Part shown: positions 7,999 to 19,363 of the stretch, piece by piece | How the letters are laid out: each line of letters starts with the position of its first letter | How positions within the stretch are numbered: position 1 is the stretch's first letter | Assembly (NCBI GenBank): GCA_019637265.1 | Contig: JAHBVY010000001.1 | Coordinates: 744,001-808,000 of the forward strand | Source of the DNA: Polyangiaceae bacterium | GTDB taxonomy: Bacteria; Myxococcota_A; Polyangia; Polyangiales; Polyangiaceae | Length of the DNA stretch: 64,000 nt | Reading direction: 5' to 3' | Position numbers and translations under genes: made by a program | The notes under the pieces: model-generated | Databases searched by the model: none | Seen by the model: only the letters and a program-made list of their open reading frames with translations | Told to the model about the DNA's origin: nothing

Positions 7999-10038
7999 AT
8001 GGGCTGGGCGACCTTGAGTGTGCGGGGGAAGATCATGGGGACGATCGTCTTCATCTCGGCGGTGGTGCTGGCCCTCGGGGCCTGGACCGCCTACGACGCG
8101 CTGAGATCGCGCGGCCGAGGCCTCTACCTCAAGGCGCACTTCCAGCGCTTCGAGCGGGACCTGCGCCACGCGGGCGTCGCCGAGGCGGCGGCCATCGAGG
8201 TGGTGTCGAAGGATCCCTCGCTGATCGCCGGGCTGAGCGGTGGGACGCCCCCCGAACCAACGGAGCCAGTCGCGCCGGGCGCACCGGAGGCCCCCGGCGA
8301 GCCGGCTAGCGGCCCGCTCGCCACGCCGCGCGTCACCGAGGCGATCAAGCGCCTGTCGGAGGCGCTCGCCGGCACCTTGGCGCCCGACTTGCTCACCTTC
8401 AGCGACGCCTCGGGGCGCGTGATCCCGGCGCCGGGATTCAACAGTGTCCCTGACTACCGCGGGACCCGGCTGTTTCAAGACTTGAAGCAGGGCAAGGTGA
8501 TCCGCAGCGAGCTCGCGGTGATCGACGGTCAGGCGTACCGCGTCGCGGGGATGCCGATCCGCGGCCAGGGCGGCGTGGTGGTGGGCACCGTGCTGATGGC
8601 GCAGCACCTGAACCGCTTCCTCAAGGATTTCGCCGCCATCTCGGGCTCGAGCAACCCGAGCCGCCAGCAGCGCCTGTCGCTGGTGTCCGGTGATCGGGCG
8701 ATCGCCACCACCCTGAGCGCCGACGAGGCGGAGCAGCTGATCGCCGCCGCCAAGAAGCCGCGCCTGATCCGCGAGAACGTCGACGGCGACATCATCGAGT
8801 TCCCGGTGCTCGACTTCGATCGCGACACCACTTACGACTTCGTCCAAGGGGCGGCCACTGGCTACAGCGGCCCGGAGGCGACGGCGGCGCTCGGTCACTT
8901 CTACATGGTGCGTAACCGCGCCAGTGAAGCCGACAAGCTGCGCGAGAACACCGTAAAAATCGCCTCGATCTTCGCGCTCGCGGCGGCCCTGGCGCTGGCC
9001 GTGGGTTACCTGCTCGCCGCGCAGATCACGAGGCCACTCCGGCGCTACATCGAGGTCACCGGCCAGCTCGCGCGCGGCGACGCGGACCTCACCACGCGGC
9101 TCGAGGTGCGCACGAAGGACGAGCTCGGCACCCTGGCCGAGAACCTGAACCAGGTCTTCAGTCAGATCCACGATCTAGCTGGCAACGTGCAGCGCTCGGC
9201 GTTCCAAGTCGGGGCGAGCTCCGGGGAGATCTCGAGCATCAGCAAGCAGATGCTCGATGGCGCCCGACACCAGGCGCAGAAGATCAGCGGCTCCACCGCG
9301 GCGGTGACCGAGCTCTCCTCTTCCATCCAACAGGTGGCGGAGAACGCCGCCAGCGCCTCACGCAGCGCCAAGCAGTCGGGCGCGGCGGTGCACGACGCCA
9401 TCGGGCGCCTCGCGCAGATCCGTAAGACGGTGGAGGACGCCGCGAGCCGCATCGAGACGCTGGGCGAGAGCGGCCGGCGCATCGCCAACATCGTCGACGT
9501 GATCCGTCAGATCAGCGAACAGACCACGATGCTGGCCCTGAACGCCGCGATCGAGGCGGCCCACGCCGGCGAGCACGGCCGCGGCTTCGCGGTGGTGGCC
9601 GACGAGGTGAGCGGCCTCGCCAAGCGCGTGGGCCAGAGCGCCAAGGACATCGAAGACTTGATCGCGGCGATCCGCGATCAGACGGGCGAGGCCGTGCGCG
9701 TGATGCAAGACGGCACCCGCGAGGTGGAGCAAGGCACGGACCTCGTGAGCAGCACCCTCGGTGACCTGCAGAGCTTGATCAAGGTGATTGACGACACCGC
9801 CTTCGCGGTTCAGGAGCAGGCCATCGCCTCCGACGAGATCGCCCGCAACATGGACACCGTGCAGCAGATCGCCGAGCAGGTGTTAGGCTCGAGTCAGTCC
9901 GTGGTGGTGACCGGCGAGCAGCTCCACAGCTTGGCCGCGAACCTCGAAGAGAGCGTGCAGGGCTTCAAGATAGACCGCGCGCTGCCCGCCGCCGAGCCGA
10001 GCGGCGCCCGCCTCAGCCTCCCCAGTAAATCGTCATGA
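7999..10038 (+). CDS. Methyl-accepting chemotaxis protein
   Basis: A membrane chemoreceptor of 679 residues. Transmembrane helix 1 spans about residues 12-33. A periplasmic sensor of about 285 residues follows; its FSDASGRVI ... FQDLKQG ... PIRGQGGVVVGTV pattern suggests a Cache-like fold. A Pro/Ala/Glu-rich insert lies near residues 75-100. Helix 2 is about residues 320-340, followed by HAMP and a coiled-coil signalling domain. The hairpin tip that binds CheA/CheW is well conserved around residues 508-543 (EQTTMLALNAAIEAAHAGE, GRGFAVVADEVSGLA). The ligand is unknown. No che genes are nearby, so it is an orphan receptor. Its TGA overlaps the ATG of the next lipoprotein gene, so the two are probably co-transcribed. 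Confidence 0.95.
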   Translation: MGWATLSVRGKIMGTIVFISAVVLALGAWTAYDALRSRGRGLYLKAHFQRFERDLRHAGVAEAAAIEVVSKDPSLIAGLSGGTPPEPTEPVAPGAPEAPGEPASGPLATPRVTEAIKRLSEALAGTLAPDLLTFSDASGRVIPAPGFNSVPDYRGTRLFQDLKQGKVIRSELAVIDGQAYRVAGMPIRGQGGVVVGTVLMAQHLNRFLKDFAAISGSSNPSRQQRLSLVSGDRAIATTLSADEAEQLIAAAKKPRLIRENVDGDIIEFPVLDFDRDTTYDFVQGAATGYSGPEATAALGHFYMVRNRASEADKLRENTVKIASIFALAAALALAVGYLLAAQITRPLRRYIEVTGQLARGDADLTTRLEVRTKDELGTLAENLNQVFSQIHDLAGNVQRSAFQVGASSGEISSISKQMLDGARHQAQKISGSTAAVTELSSSIQQVAENAASASRSAKQSGAAVHDAIGRLAQIRKTVEDAASRIETLGESGRRIANIVDVIRQISEQTTMLALNAAIEAAHAGEHGRGFAVVADEVSGLAKRVGQSAKDIEDLIAAIRDQTGEAVRVMQDGTREVEQGTDLVSSTLGDLQSLIKVIDDTAFAVQEQAIASDEIARNMDTVQQIAEQVLGSSQSVVVTGEQLHSLAANLEESVQGFKIDRALPAAEPSGARLSLPSKSS

Positions 10039-10550
10039 GTCCTTACTTGTTGCTCCCTCGCGCCGCGCTGCTCCCCCGCGCCGCGCTGTTGACCGCCGCC
10101 TGCGCGCTCACCCTGGCCTGCGGTGGTGACGACGACGAGGAGGAGGTGCAGGACACGCGGCCTCCACCGCGCCTCGAGCTCCGGCGGCTGGTGCCGGCGG
10201 GGGCGAACGCCTGGCGGCCGGGCGACGCCTGCGTGGAGGTGGGCGGCGACGCCGCGGGCTCGCTGGCGGTCGAGGTGGCGATCGTCGGGGGCGAGCTGCG
10301 CGCCCCGGGCGCATGCGGCGCGCGCACCCACTGCGGCCACTGGGCGTTGTCGCTCACCGCGGATGGCTTCGAAGCGAGCGCGGTGTCGAGCGGCGTGAGC
10401 CACACTTTGTCGCTGGCTGACGCGCCGACGGGCGTTGAAATCACCCTGCGCGTCACGCTCCAAAACGACCTCGGTGTGCCCTTGCTCGCCGAGGGCGAGC
10501 CCATCTCGGACGAGGCCACGCTCCGGCTCGAGGCGCCTGGGGGCTGCTGA
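10035..10550 (+). CDS. Putative lipoprotein coupled to the chemoreceptor gene
   Basis: 171 residues. The start codon overlaps the chemoreceptor stop by four bases (ATGA), so translation is probably coupled. The signal peptide contains a duplicated LLPRAA unit (18-bp DNA repeat at about 10053-10088) and ends in a lipobox-like LAC, followed by an acidic GGDDDEEEVQD stretch. The mature domain contains four Cys (in GDACVEV, GACGARTHCG and the final GGC) and no motif I know. Co-transcription suggests a periplasmic accessory of the receptor, for example a ligand-binding protein, but that is inference from position only. Confidence 0.7.
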   Translation: MSPYLLLPRAALLPRAALLTAACALTLACGGDDDEEEVQDTRPPPRLELRRLVPAGANAWRPGDACVEVGGDAAGSLAVEVAIVGGELRAPGACGARTHCGHWALSLTADGFEASAVSSGVSHTLSLADAPTGVEITLRVTLQNDLGVPLLAEGEPISDEATLRLEAPGGC

Positions 10551-10610
10551 GGCCTGACGCCAGCTCAGGTCGTCAGGTGACAGGATGATGTGCGCCGGCT
10601 GACCGGGGCG

Positions 10611-10628
10611 CGCCCCAACCCCCAAAAA
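10611..10628 (+). repeat. Shortened copy of the CCAACCCCCAAA motif
   Basis: CGCCCCAACCCCCAAAAA, 61 bp after a plus-strand stop codon, between convergent genes. It keeps the CCAACCCCCAAA half but not the GGTGCCGT half. Confidence 0.4.
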
Positions 10629-10678
10629 GAAGAGCGAGCTAGAGCGCCGAGTCGGGCGCGCCGACGTGGTGCGGACGC

Positions 10679-10693
10679 GTCAGTTTGGTTGAC
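10679..10693. repeat. 15-bp palindromic element near a gene end
   Basis: GTCAGTTTGGTTGAC, one mismatch between the arms, just after the stop of the L,D-transpeptidase gene on the minus strand. Confidence 0.45.
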
Positions 10694-10699
10694 GTGTTG

Positions 10700-12322
10700 T
10701 CACGGGTGCACGAAGAGGATCGTGCCCTTGAGCGGGAGCAGCGCGCCGTGCCAGCCGGGGGGCACTTGAGGGTCGGTCCAGTGGAAGATGCGGCGGGCGT
10801 CCTCCGGGCTGAGGTTCAGGCAGCCGTGGCTCTTCGGGGTGCCGAAGCGGTCGTGCCAGTACGCGCCGTGCATCGCGTAGCCCTCCTCGAAGTACATCAC
10901 GTAGGGGACGTCACGCAGCTCGAACTCCTCCCCCGCTTCGTCCGAGCTCATGGTGGTGGTGATGTGCTTGGTGTGGATGCGGAAGATGCCGCGCTTGGTG
11001 GCGGTGGAGGTGCGGTGATCTTCGAGGCCCGCTTCGCCGCTGCTGATGAGGGTGGCGTACACGGGCCTCGTGCCCTCGTAGAGCACCACCGTCTGCTTGC
11101 TGAGGTTGACGTCGATCCACTTCTCGCCCTGCGTGCCCCACTTCGGCATGCGCTTGGCGGGATCCAAACGTGAGGCCTCGCGATCCGAGAGCCAGTGCCC
11201 CTCCCCCGTCTCGTAGTGCAGCACCTTGTTGAAGAAGCGCTGCTTACCGGTGAGCTTGATGGCGGCGCCGTGGGTCGCTGGCTCGTGCTTGACGAGGCGG
11301 CCGCCGTCCGCCTTGAAGATGTAGCGGTGTGCGTTCTGCTTTCGCACGATCGCGAAGGGGAAGTCGATGTCCTTCGGGATCTCGTGCCCCGTGAGGCGTG
11401 AGCCTTGGATCGGGCGCAGGCGGTCGGTCGGGAGGATCCGCAAGTCGGGCGTGACGCCGTAGCGGCGCCCCTCGTGGAGGAAGGTCTCGAGGAAGGAGAA
11501 GCCGACCTTGGGGCGCATGCGCTCCACGCTGAGCGCCTGCGGATCCTTCAGCGCGAAGGCGCTGGGCGCCACCTTGTTACCTCGTAGAAACTCCGGCACG
11601 CCCTGGCTGAGCTGGCTCTCCCAGGCGGCGCGCGGATCCGGCAGCTCCCCAGGGCGGCCGAGCCACACGTGCTGCGCGTAGCTCGCTCCCACCTCACCCG
11701 GCGCGTCCAGCCACTCGGGCATGCGCTTGTCGATGTCGGGCTCGGCGCGCTTCAGCTCCTCTGGGGTGGGCAGCCGGCGATAGATGGGGCCGGGCCGCCG
11801 CACCGTGCCGTAGATGTAGGGCAGCGGGCGCTCGTGATCCGGGCGATGCTCACGCGTGGCGACCACCACCGGGTCGCTCCCGTCGAGCGTGGCGCGGCGC
11901 CCGACGCACACGTAGCCCGCCGGCGCGATCGGGTACCAACCGCCTGGACAGTCAGCATGACCAGCTGCGCCGCCGCGCGTGGGGCTGCTGCCGCCGGACC
12001 GGAGGTAGCCGAGGCGACGGCTGTTCCGATCGGGGGCCTGGTGGATCCACACCTTCAGCGCGCGCGCGTACACCCGCGGCCCGGCGCCAGGCAGCGTGAC
12101 GGGCAGCGGCTGCGCCTGACCCGACAGATCCACGAGCGGCGTGCTGTTGGGCACGCTGTCGAGGGCCGGGAGCTCGGCGCTCGCGGCGAGGGCCGCGCTG
12201 CCGCTGGGGGCCGGCTCGGGCAGCGGCGCGGAGCTGGCTTTGGCAGCGGGTGGCTCAGGCTCCGCTCCAGAGCAGCCCAGGGCGACGAGGAGCAGCGCAG
12301 CAGGTGACAGCGAGCAGCGCAT
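10700..12322 (-). CDS. L,D-transpeptidase lipoprotein (YkuD domain)
   Basis: L,D-transpeptidases cross-link peptidoglycan or attach proteins to it. This protein has 540 residues. The start at ATG 12322 gives a lipoprotein signal (LSPAALLLVALGC) with the lipobox ALGC. A long N-terminal region (to about residue 390) includes an SH3-like part and a Pro/Ala-rich linker. The YkuD domain covers the last 140 residues: it starts at WIDVNLSKQTVVLYEG, and the catalytic motif is HGAYWHDRFGTPKSHGCLNL with the nucleophile Cys at about residue 501. The longer frame to 12418 lacks a signal peptide at its start. An 11-bp GTCAGCATGAC element lies inside the gene at 11951. Expected location is the periplasmic side of a membrane. 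Confidence 0.9.
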   Translation of the reverse strand: MRCSLSPAALLLVALGCSGAEPEPPAAKASSAPLPEPAPSGSAALAASAELPALDSVPNSTPLVDLSGQAQPLPVTLPGAGPRVYARALKVWIHQAPDRNSRRLGYLRSGGSSPTRGGAAGHADCPGGWYPIAPAGYVCVGRRATLDGSDPVVVATREHRPDHERPLPYIYGTVRRPGPIYRRLPTPEELKRAEPDIDKRMPEWLDAPGEVGASYAQHVWLGRPGELPDPRAAWESQLSQGVPEFLRGNKVAPSAFALKDPQALSVERMRPKVGFSFLETFLHEGRRYGVTPDLRILPTDRLRPIQGSRLTGHEIPKDIDFPFAIVRKQNAHRYIFKADGGRLVKHEPATHGAAIKLTGKQRFFNKVLHYETGEGHWLSDREASRLDPAKRMPKWGTQGEKWIDVNLSKQTVVLYEGTRPVYATLISSGEAGLEDHRTSTATKRGIFRIHTKHITTTMSSDEAGEEFELRDVPYVMYFEEGYAMHGAYWHDRFGTPKSHGCLNLSPEDARRIFHWTDPQVPPGWHGALLPLKGTILFVHP

Positions 12323-12444
12323 CCAGGGCGCATGGCACAAGCCGAGGGCATGCCGCAAATTGTTGGAGTTTTTGCGGGTTTGGCTGGGCACCGCGGCGCG
12401 CGATGGAGGGCGCCACACAGGGCTCTCCGGCCCGTTCGTCGTGC

Positions 12445-12450
12445 TAGAAA
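12445..12450 (+). promoter_or_regulatory. Possible -10 box close to the start codon
   Basis: TAGAAA in GCTAGAAA, twelve bases before ATG 12463. It shares the GCTA pattern with several other genes in the window. Confidence 0.3.
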
Positions 12451-12462
12451 GCCACCGGGCAG

Positions 12463-13476
12463 ATGCGGGCGGAGCGGCAGGACAAGACGACCCTCGAGAT
12501 CGTCCAGGCGGGCGACCACGAGATCGTGGTGATGGAGCGGCGGCCCGCGGGGGGCGGGATCGGGGTCGGGCTGCTGTTCCTCGCGACGGGCCTGTTGCCG
12601 TTCGCGGGCGATGGGATGACGTGGCTCACCTGGCTCACGTTCGGTTTCTTCATGGTCACGGGGGCCGCGCTGATCGGCTTCAGCTGGCCGCGGGGGCGGC
12701 GCCTGCGCCTGATCCGCGGCGCGCGGGAGCTCCACGGCGCGGGCAACCCGATCGCCCAGGCGGACGTCCAAGAGCTCGAGCTGACGGGCCTCGTGTTGGG
12801 TGAGGAGCAGCCGGAGCTGGCCTACCAGGTGGTGCTGCGGGCGCGACCCGGGCGCACCCTGGTGCTGCTCTCCGGGGCCGATCCGGCGAAGGTGCTGACC
12901 GACTTGGGCGTCATCGCGGCCGCGTGGGACGTGCCGATTCGCCTGGGCTGGGGCCTCGGTCCGGGTGCCACGCCGTGGCTCGAGGCCGCGCCGCCCTCCC
13001 CACCTTCACCGCCGAACGAGGCGGCGCTCGTCACCCAGACCAAGACCTTGCTGCTCGAGGAGCACAGCCCGCCGCTCCCGGGGGGGATCACGATTTTGGT
13101 GGGCGGCGCGCTGGTGGGCGCGATGTGGAGCGTGGACCTCTACCGTCGGTCTCAGACGGGGCTCCCCCTGTCGGACCTCAGCATGGGGCTCCCGATCTGC
13201 TTCTCACTGCTCCTGGTCGTCTTGGGTGGCGTGCTGGTCACGATGCGGGCGTCGCTCTCGATAGGTCAGGAGGTGATCTTCGAGCGGCGCGTGCTCGGGC
13301 TCCGTCGCCGCCGGTTCTGCCTGGATCGAGATCAAATCCGCGCGGCTTTTGCGGTGGGCCCGAGCGGGGAGGAGCCGTGGCACATCGTGCTCGAGACCAC
13401 CCGAGGCCCGTTCAGCGTCGCGGTGCGCCCCGGCTCGGCGAACGAGGTGCTGCAGGCGCTGCGGCGCGCAGCGTGA
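12463..13476 (+). CDS. Hypothetical membrane protein
   Basis: 337 residues with four likely membrane helices in two pairs: GIGVGLLFLATGLLPFAG and WLTFGFFMVTGAALIGF in the first 75 residues, and ITILVGGALVGAMW and ICFSLLLVVLGGVLVTM around residues 205-265. Between and after the pairs are soluble parts that look like repeated PH-like or similar beta domains (RRLRLIRGARELHG and ERRVLGLRRRRFCLDRDQI). A Pro/Ser linker sits near residue 180. The two-pair plan suggests an internal duplication. I do not recognise the family. It is divergent from the L,D-transpeptidase gene, with 140 bp between the starts. Confidence 0.75.
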   Translation: MRAERQDKTTLEIVQAGDHEIVVMERRPAGGGIGVGLLFLATGLLPFAGDGMTWLTWLTFGFFMVTGAALIGFSWPRGRRLRLIRGARELHGAGNPIAQADVQELELTGLVLGEEQPELAYQVVLRARPGRTLVLLSGADPAKVLTDLGVIAAAWDVPIRLGWGLGPGATPWLEAAPPSPPSPPNEAALVTQTKTLLLEEHSPPLPGGITILVGGALVGAMWSVDLYRRSQTGLPLSDLSMGLPICFSLLLVVLGGVLVTMRASLSIGQEVIFERRVLGLRRRRFCLDRDQIRAAFAVGPSGEEPWHIVLETTRGPFSVAVRPGSANEVLQALRRAA

Positions 13477-13523
13477 CCTCACCGCCCCGGGAGATCGCCG
13501 GCACCGACGAAGCCTGGATGGCG

Positions 13524-14408
13524 CTAGGACGGCGCCGCGTCCAGATCGAGATCGGTCATGGCGTCGCCGAGGTGTGAATCCGTGCGGAAACGGTCATCGC
13601 TCTGGGTCAGCTTCGCGAGCGCCGTCTCGGGGTCGTGGGTGAAGAAGAGCCAGGTGCCGCTCGCCGCGAGTTCGGGGAACCAGCGCGCCTTCTCGTCGAT
13701 GAGCAGCTCGGGGTAGCGGTCGTAGCCCATGGTGACGGGCAGGTGCGCCCAGGGCACGCCGGGCACCAAATCCGCGCAAGTGAACACGGCGCCGTGCGCA
13801 CCGCGCACCAGGGTGTGGAGCATGGCGGGGGTGTGGCCGTGGCTCAGGCGAAAGCTCAGGTGATCCCCGAGCGAGGCGAGCGGGCCCTCCTCCCCCTCCA
13901 CTACCTCGAGGCGACCGCTGGCTTCGAGCAGGGGGAGCAGCTCCGGGATGAACGAGGCGCGATCGCGGGGGTGTGGATCGCGGGCACGCGCCAAGGCGCC
14001 CGCGGAGGTGATGAAGCGCGCCCGCGGGAAGAGCAGCGCGGGGGCCTCCCCTTCGCGGTAGGCCTTCAGCAACCCACCGGCGTGATCGAAGTGCAGGTGG
14101 CTCAGCACCACCGCGTCGATCGCCTCGTGGGAGGTGCCGAGCGCCTCGAGCCCTCGGCACAGCACGTGCTCCGTCTCCACCACCCCGAAGCGCTCCTTCA
14201 GCTTGGGCTCGAAGAAGCTCCCGATCCCGGTCTCGAGCAAGATCTTCTGATCGCCACGCTCTACCAAGAGGCAGCGGCAGCAAAGTAGGATCCGCCCTGC
14301 CTCGTCCGGCGGGCACCACTTGGACCACAGCGGGCGCGGCACGTTGCCGAACATGGCCCCGCCATCGAGGCGTTGTGAGTTGCCGAGCACGCTGCGGATC
14401 CGAAGCAT
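13524..14408 (-). CDS. MBL-fold metallo-hydrolase
   Basis: 294 residues of the metallo-beta-lactamase fold. The metal-binding motif is SHLHFDHAGG with ligands at about residues 104, 106, 108 and 109; a further ligand His is expected in LSHGHTPAM and an Asp in TCADLVPG. The N-terminal RLDGGAMFG block followed by a Trp/Pro-rich stretch is typical of the branch that includes quorum-quenching lactonase-like enzymes; the real substrate is unknown. ATG 14408 fits where that block begins. This start overlaps the divergent outer-membrane gene start by two bases (CATG), so each promoter must lie inside the other gene, or one start is wrong. Confidence 0.85.
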   Translation of the reverse strand: MLRIRSVLGNSQRLDGGAMFGNVPRPLWSKWCPPDEAGRILLCCRCLLVERGDQKILLETGIGSFFEPKLKERFGVVETEHVLCRGLEALGTSHEAIDAVVLSHLHFDHAGGLLKAYREGEAPALLFPRARFITSAGALARARDPHPRDRASFIPELLPLLEASGRLEVVEGEEGPLASLGDHLSFRLSHGHTPAMLHTLVRGAHGAVFTCADLVPGVPWAHLPVTMGYDRYPELLIDEKARWFPELAASGTWLFFTHDPETALAKLTQSDDRFRTDSHLGDAMTDLDLDAAPS

Positions 14409-15528
14409 GAGCCAAGCCTACCTGACCTGGTGCGCGCCGCGCGGATTACCTCGCGCCGCTCCTCCGCTTTCGAGCCGCCCGCCGATCGAGCGCCTGCCGA
14501 TCGAGCGCCCGCCGAACCACACGCCGATCGAGCGCCGCGCGGCTGGGCTCGTCGCCGCTTCGCTCGTCGTGTGCGGCTTGCTCACCAGCGCGCCCGCGCA
14601 GGCTCAGCACCTCCAAGTCGCGACCTCACCCGAGCCGGGCGAGGTCAGCGTCAGCGCGCGCGTGAGCAGCGAGCCTCCGGAGGAGGAAGATCCATCGGCC
14701 GCCGCCCATGAGCGGATGATCGGGATCGGCCCCACCTTCGCGCAGGTCTCGAGCCCTGACGACACGCAGCGCGGGGGGTCCCTCGTGTTGGGGCAGTTCA
14801 GCAGCGTGAACGTCACCCTGCACGGTGAGCGCGGCGGCGCGTTCGGCTGGGCGCACAGCGGGAGCGGCTTCGCCTTCTTGGGCGGCGGCACCGAGGAGCT
14901 CGAGGGCGGCATCGGGCTCGAGGTGGAGACGGGCCCGATGCTGAGCCTCACGGGCAGCCACGGGCTGTTCGCCCGCACCGGTCTCTCCGCGGAGCTGATG
15001 GGCAATGATCTTTACTACTCGTCTTGGGTGACGCTGCCGCGCCTCTCGCTGGGCTACCGCTTCCATGAGGATCGCGGCGCGCTGGTGGATTTGGCGGTGT
15101 TCGCGGCGCCCGCGCTCGTGGGGCGCGCGAAGCGCCCGCTGGGAGGAGGCTCACAGCGCCTGGGTGGACAGCTCGAGCACGGCGCCAAGCTCATCTTGGG
15201 TTGGGAGTGGATGAGGCTCGACGTAGGGATGCAGCTGTTCTCGGATTGGGAAGATCAGCTCACCACCTCGATCAAGGCAGGCGCCTGCGGGCAGGTCGGT
15301 CGCGCCGTGACGCTGTGCTTCCGCGGACGCGTGCTGAGCGCGATGCTGTCGCCGAACGACGCGAGCGACACGCAGATCGCGACCTTCGGGGTGTTCCTGG
15401 GGATCGGCGGTGTGCGGATCCGGCCGTTCTCGAGGCCGCCACGCGAGCCTCACGAGGGCGGCCCCGCGTGGAGCCCGGATGAGCCCACGTCGGACGCGCA
15501 GGAGCCGACGCCAGTGGCAGCACCGTGA
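14407..15528 (+). CDS. Probable exported outer-membrane protein, unknown function
   Basis: 373 residues. A long N-terminal segment carries three PIER repeats (from a 15-bp DNA repeat), followed by a hydrophobic signal-like stretch and the probable cleavage site AQAQ near residue 65. The mature part has alternating amphipathic strands rich in Gly, Tyr and aromatic ends (LVLGQFSSVNVTLHGE, LSLGYRFHED, LILGWEWMRLDVGMQLF), which suggests a beta-barrel. A Pro/Glu-rich tail ends the protein. No family is recognised. ATG 14407 is the only sensible start in this frame that keeps the signal region and does not run far into the divergent MBL gene. The n-region of about 40 residues is longer than usual. 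Confidence 0.7.
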   Translation: MSQAYLTWCAPRGLPRAAPPLSSRPPIERLPIERPPNHTPIERRAAGLVAASLVVCGLLTSAPAQAQHLQVATSPEPGEVSVSARVSSEPPEEEDPSAAAHERMIGIGPTFAQVSSPDDTQRGGSLVLGQFSSVNVTLHGERGGAFGWAHSGSGFAFLGGGTEELEGGIGLEVETGPMLSLTGSHGLFARTGLSAELMGNDLYYSSWVTLPRLSLGYRFHEDRGALVDLAVFAAPALVGRAKRPLGGGSQRLGGQLEHGAKLILGWEWMRLDVGMQLFSDWEDQLTTSIKAGACGQVGRAVTLCFRGRVLSAMLSPNDASDTQIATFGVFLGIGGVRIRPFSRPPREPHEGGPAWSPDEPTSDAQEPTPVAAP

Positions 15529-15569
15529 GCCTCGACGCGCGACACACCTGAGCGCGTACCCACGCGACC

Positions 15570-15600
15570 TTGACGAAGCGGCGAGATGGCCGTTTATACG
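15570..15600 (+). promoter_or_regulatory. Possible sigma-70-type promoter for the helicase gene
   Basis: TTGACG at 15570-15575 and TTTATACG at 15593-15600, with a 17-19 bp gap depending on the -10 chosen. A start site near 15607 would exclude ATG 15586 and favour ATG 15613 as the start codon. Confidence 0.35.
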
Positions 15601-15612
15601 CGGGCCCAGCCC

Positions 15613-18294
<2,682 letters not shown>

Positions 18295-18313
18295 TCTCGA
18301 AAGCGCACCCATC

Positions 18314-18336
18314 GCGGTGCCGTCTAACCCCCAAAC
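18314..18336 (+). repeat. Copy of the GCGGTGCCGTCTAACCCCCAAA motif
   Basis: Starts 20 bp after the helicase stop codon. One base differs from the most common form (CT for CC). Confidence 0.6.
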
Positions 18337-18493
18337 CACCCTCTCGAGAGTTGAGCCGGATCGCTCAGCGTCGAGTGGAGGCTGAAGTGAGCTGACGACA
18401 CGCCGGGCGCTTGCGGCGCGCTGACTCTCGCCCCATACCGGGCGACGCGCTCGGGACGTGAGACGGATCGCGCGACGTAAGGAGAGGAGACGC

Positions 18494-19159
18494 ATGGCAC
18501 GCATCGTGGTGACGGGGGCGAATCGAGGGATCGGGCTCGAGCTGGTGAAGCAGCTCACGGCGCGCGGCGCGCACGTGGTGGCGGTGTGTCGCGAAGGCTC
18601 GCCCGAGCTCAGCGCGGTGAGCCCGGCGGAGGTGCTGAGCGGCGTGGACGTCAGCTCGGATGACGGGGTGAGCGCGCTCTCGGAGCGCCTCGACGGCGCG
18701 CCCATCGACGTGCTGATCCACAACGCGGGGGTGCTCACGCCGGATGCTCTCCAGGCGCTGGACGTGGAGGCCATCCGTCGGCAGTTCGAGGTGAACTCCC
18801 TGGCGCCGGTTCGGCTCACGGCGGCCTTGCTCGATCGACTCCCACAAGGCGGCAAGGTCGCGATCGTCTCGAGTCGCATGGGCTCGATCACGGACAACGG
18901 CTCGGGCGGGATGTACGGCTACCGGATGAGCAAGGCGGCGGCCAACGCTGCGGGCAAGAGCCTGGCGCGGGATCTCGCGCCGCGCGGGGTGGCGGTGGTG
19001 ATCCTCCACCCCGGCTACGTGCAGACGCGGATGACCGGCGGCAACGGCGACATCACGCCGGACATCGCGGCGGCCGGCCTGATCGCGCGCATCGATGAGC
19101 TCAACCTGGAGCGGAGCGGCCGCTTCATGCACGCGAATGGTGAAGAGCTGCCCTGGTAG
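18494..19159 (+). CDS. SDR family oxidoreductase, C-signal-like
   Basis: A 221-residue short-chain dehydrogenase. Motifs: TGANRGIG for nucleotide binding, HNAGVL near residue 76, SSRMGSI with the catalytic Ser, and YGYRMSKAA with the catalytic Tyr and Lys. The overall pattern (SSRMGS...DNGSGGMYGYRMSKAA...HPGYVQTRMTGG) is that of the carbonyl reductase/C-factor branch, to which Myxococcus CsgA also belongs. This does not show a signalling role here. ATG 18494 has AAGGAGAGGAG just before it, so the longer frame from 18458 is rejected. The next gene on the same strand starts about 200 bp later, behind a motif copy, so the two are probably separate units. Confidence 0.9.
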   Translation: MARIVVTGANRGIGLELVKQLTARGAHVVAVCREGSPELSAVSPAEVLSGVDVSSDDGVSALSERLDGAPIDVLIHNAGVLTPDALQALDVEAIRRQFEVNSLAPVRLTAALLDRLPQGGKVAIVSSRMGSITDNGSGGMYGYRMSKAAANAAGKSLARDLAPRGVAVVILHPGYVQTRMTGGNGDITPDIAAAGLIARIDELNLERSGRFMHANGEELPW

Positions 19160-19229
19160 CTTATCCGTGAGCAGCGGGCGTTGCTTGGCCTGGTGACGCG
19201 AGCGATGGGAGGGCTCGATCGGGGGGCTC

Positions 19230-19248
19230 GATCGGGGGGTTGGACGGG
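19230..19248 (-). repeat. Inverted copy of the CCGTCCAACCCCCCGATC motif
   Basis: Read on the minus strand this is CCCGTCCAACCCCCCGATC, very close to the copy at 3553. It lies 71 bp after the SDR stop. Its presence supports the view that 19181-19363 is intergenic rather than the N terminus of the next protein. Confidence 0.5.
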
Positions 19249-19363
19249 TAGTCGTTTGCGTCGCGGTGCGCGGGGCGCCCGAGCTGGTGACGCGAGCGCC
19301 GAAGTGTTCTACGGCGACAGGCGGTTCACCCTGCGTCCTCCCGAGCCAACCAGAGCACCGAAC

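Noticed and set aside
18494..19159. Naming the SDR gene csgA
   Set aside because: It belongs to the same SDR branch as C-factor-like proteins, but sequence alone cannot show the developmental signal role.
19181..19363. N-terminal extension of the ABC1 protein from TTG 19181
   Set aside because: The segment has non-coding composition and contains an inverted copy of the gene-end motif, so it is treated as intergenic.
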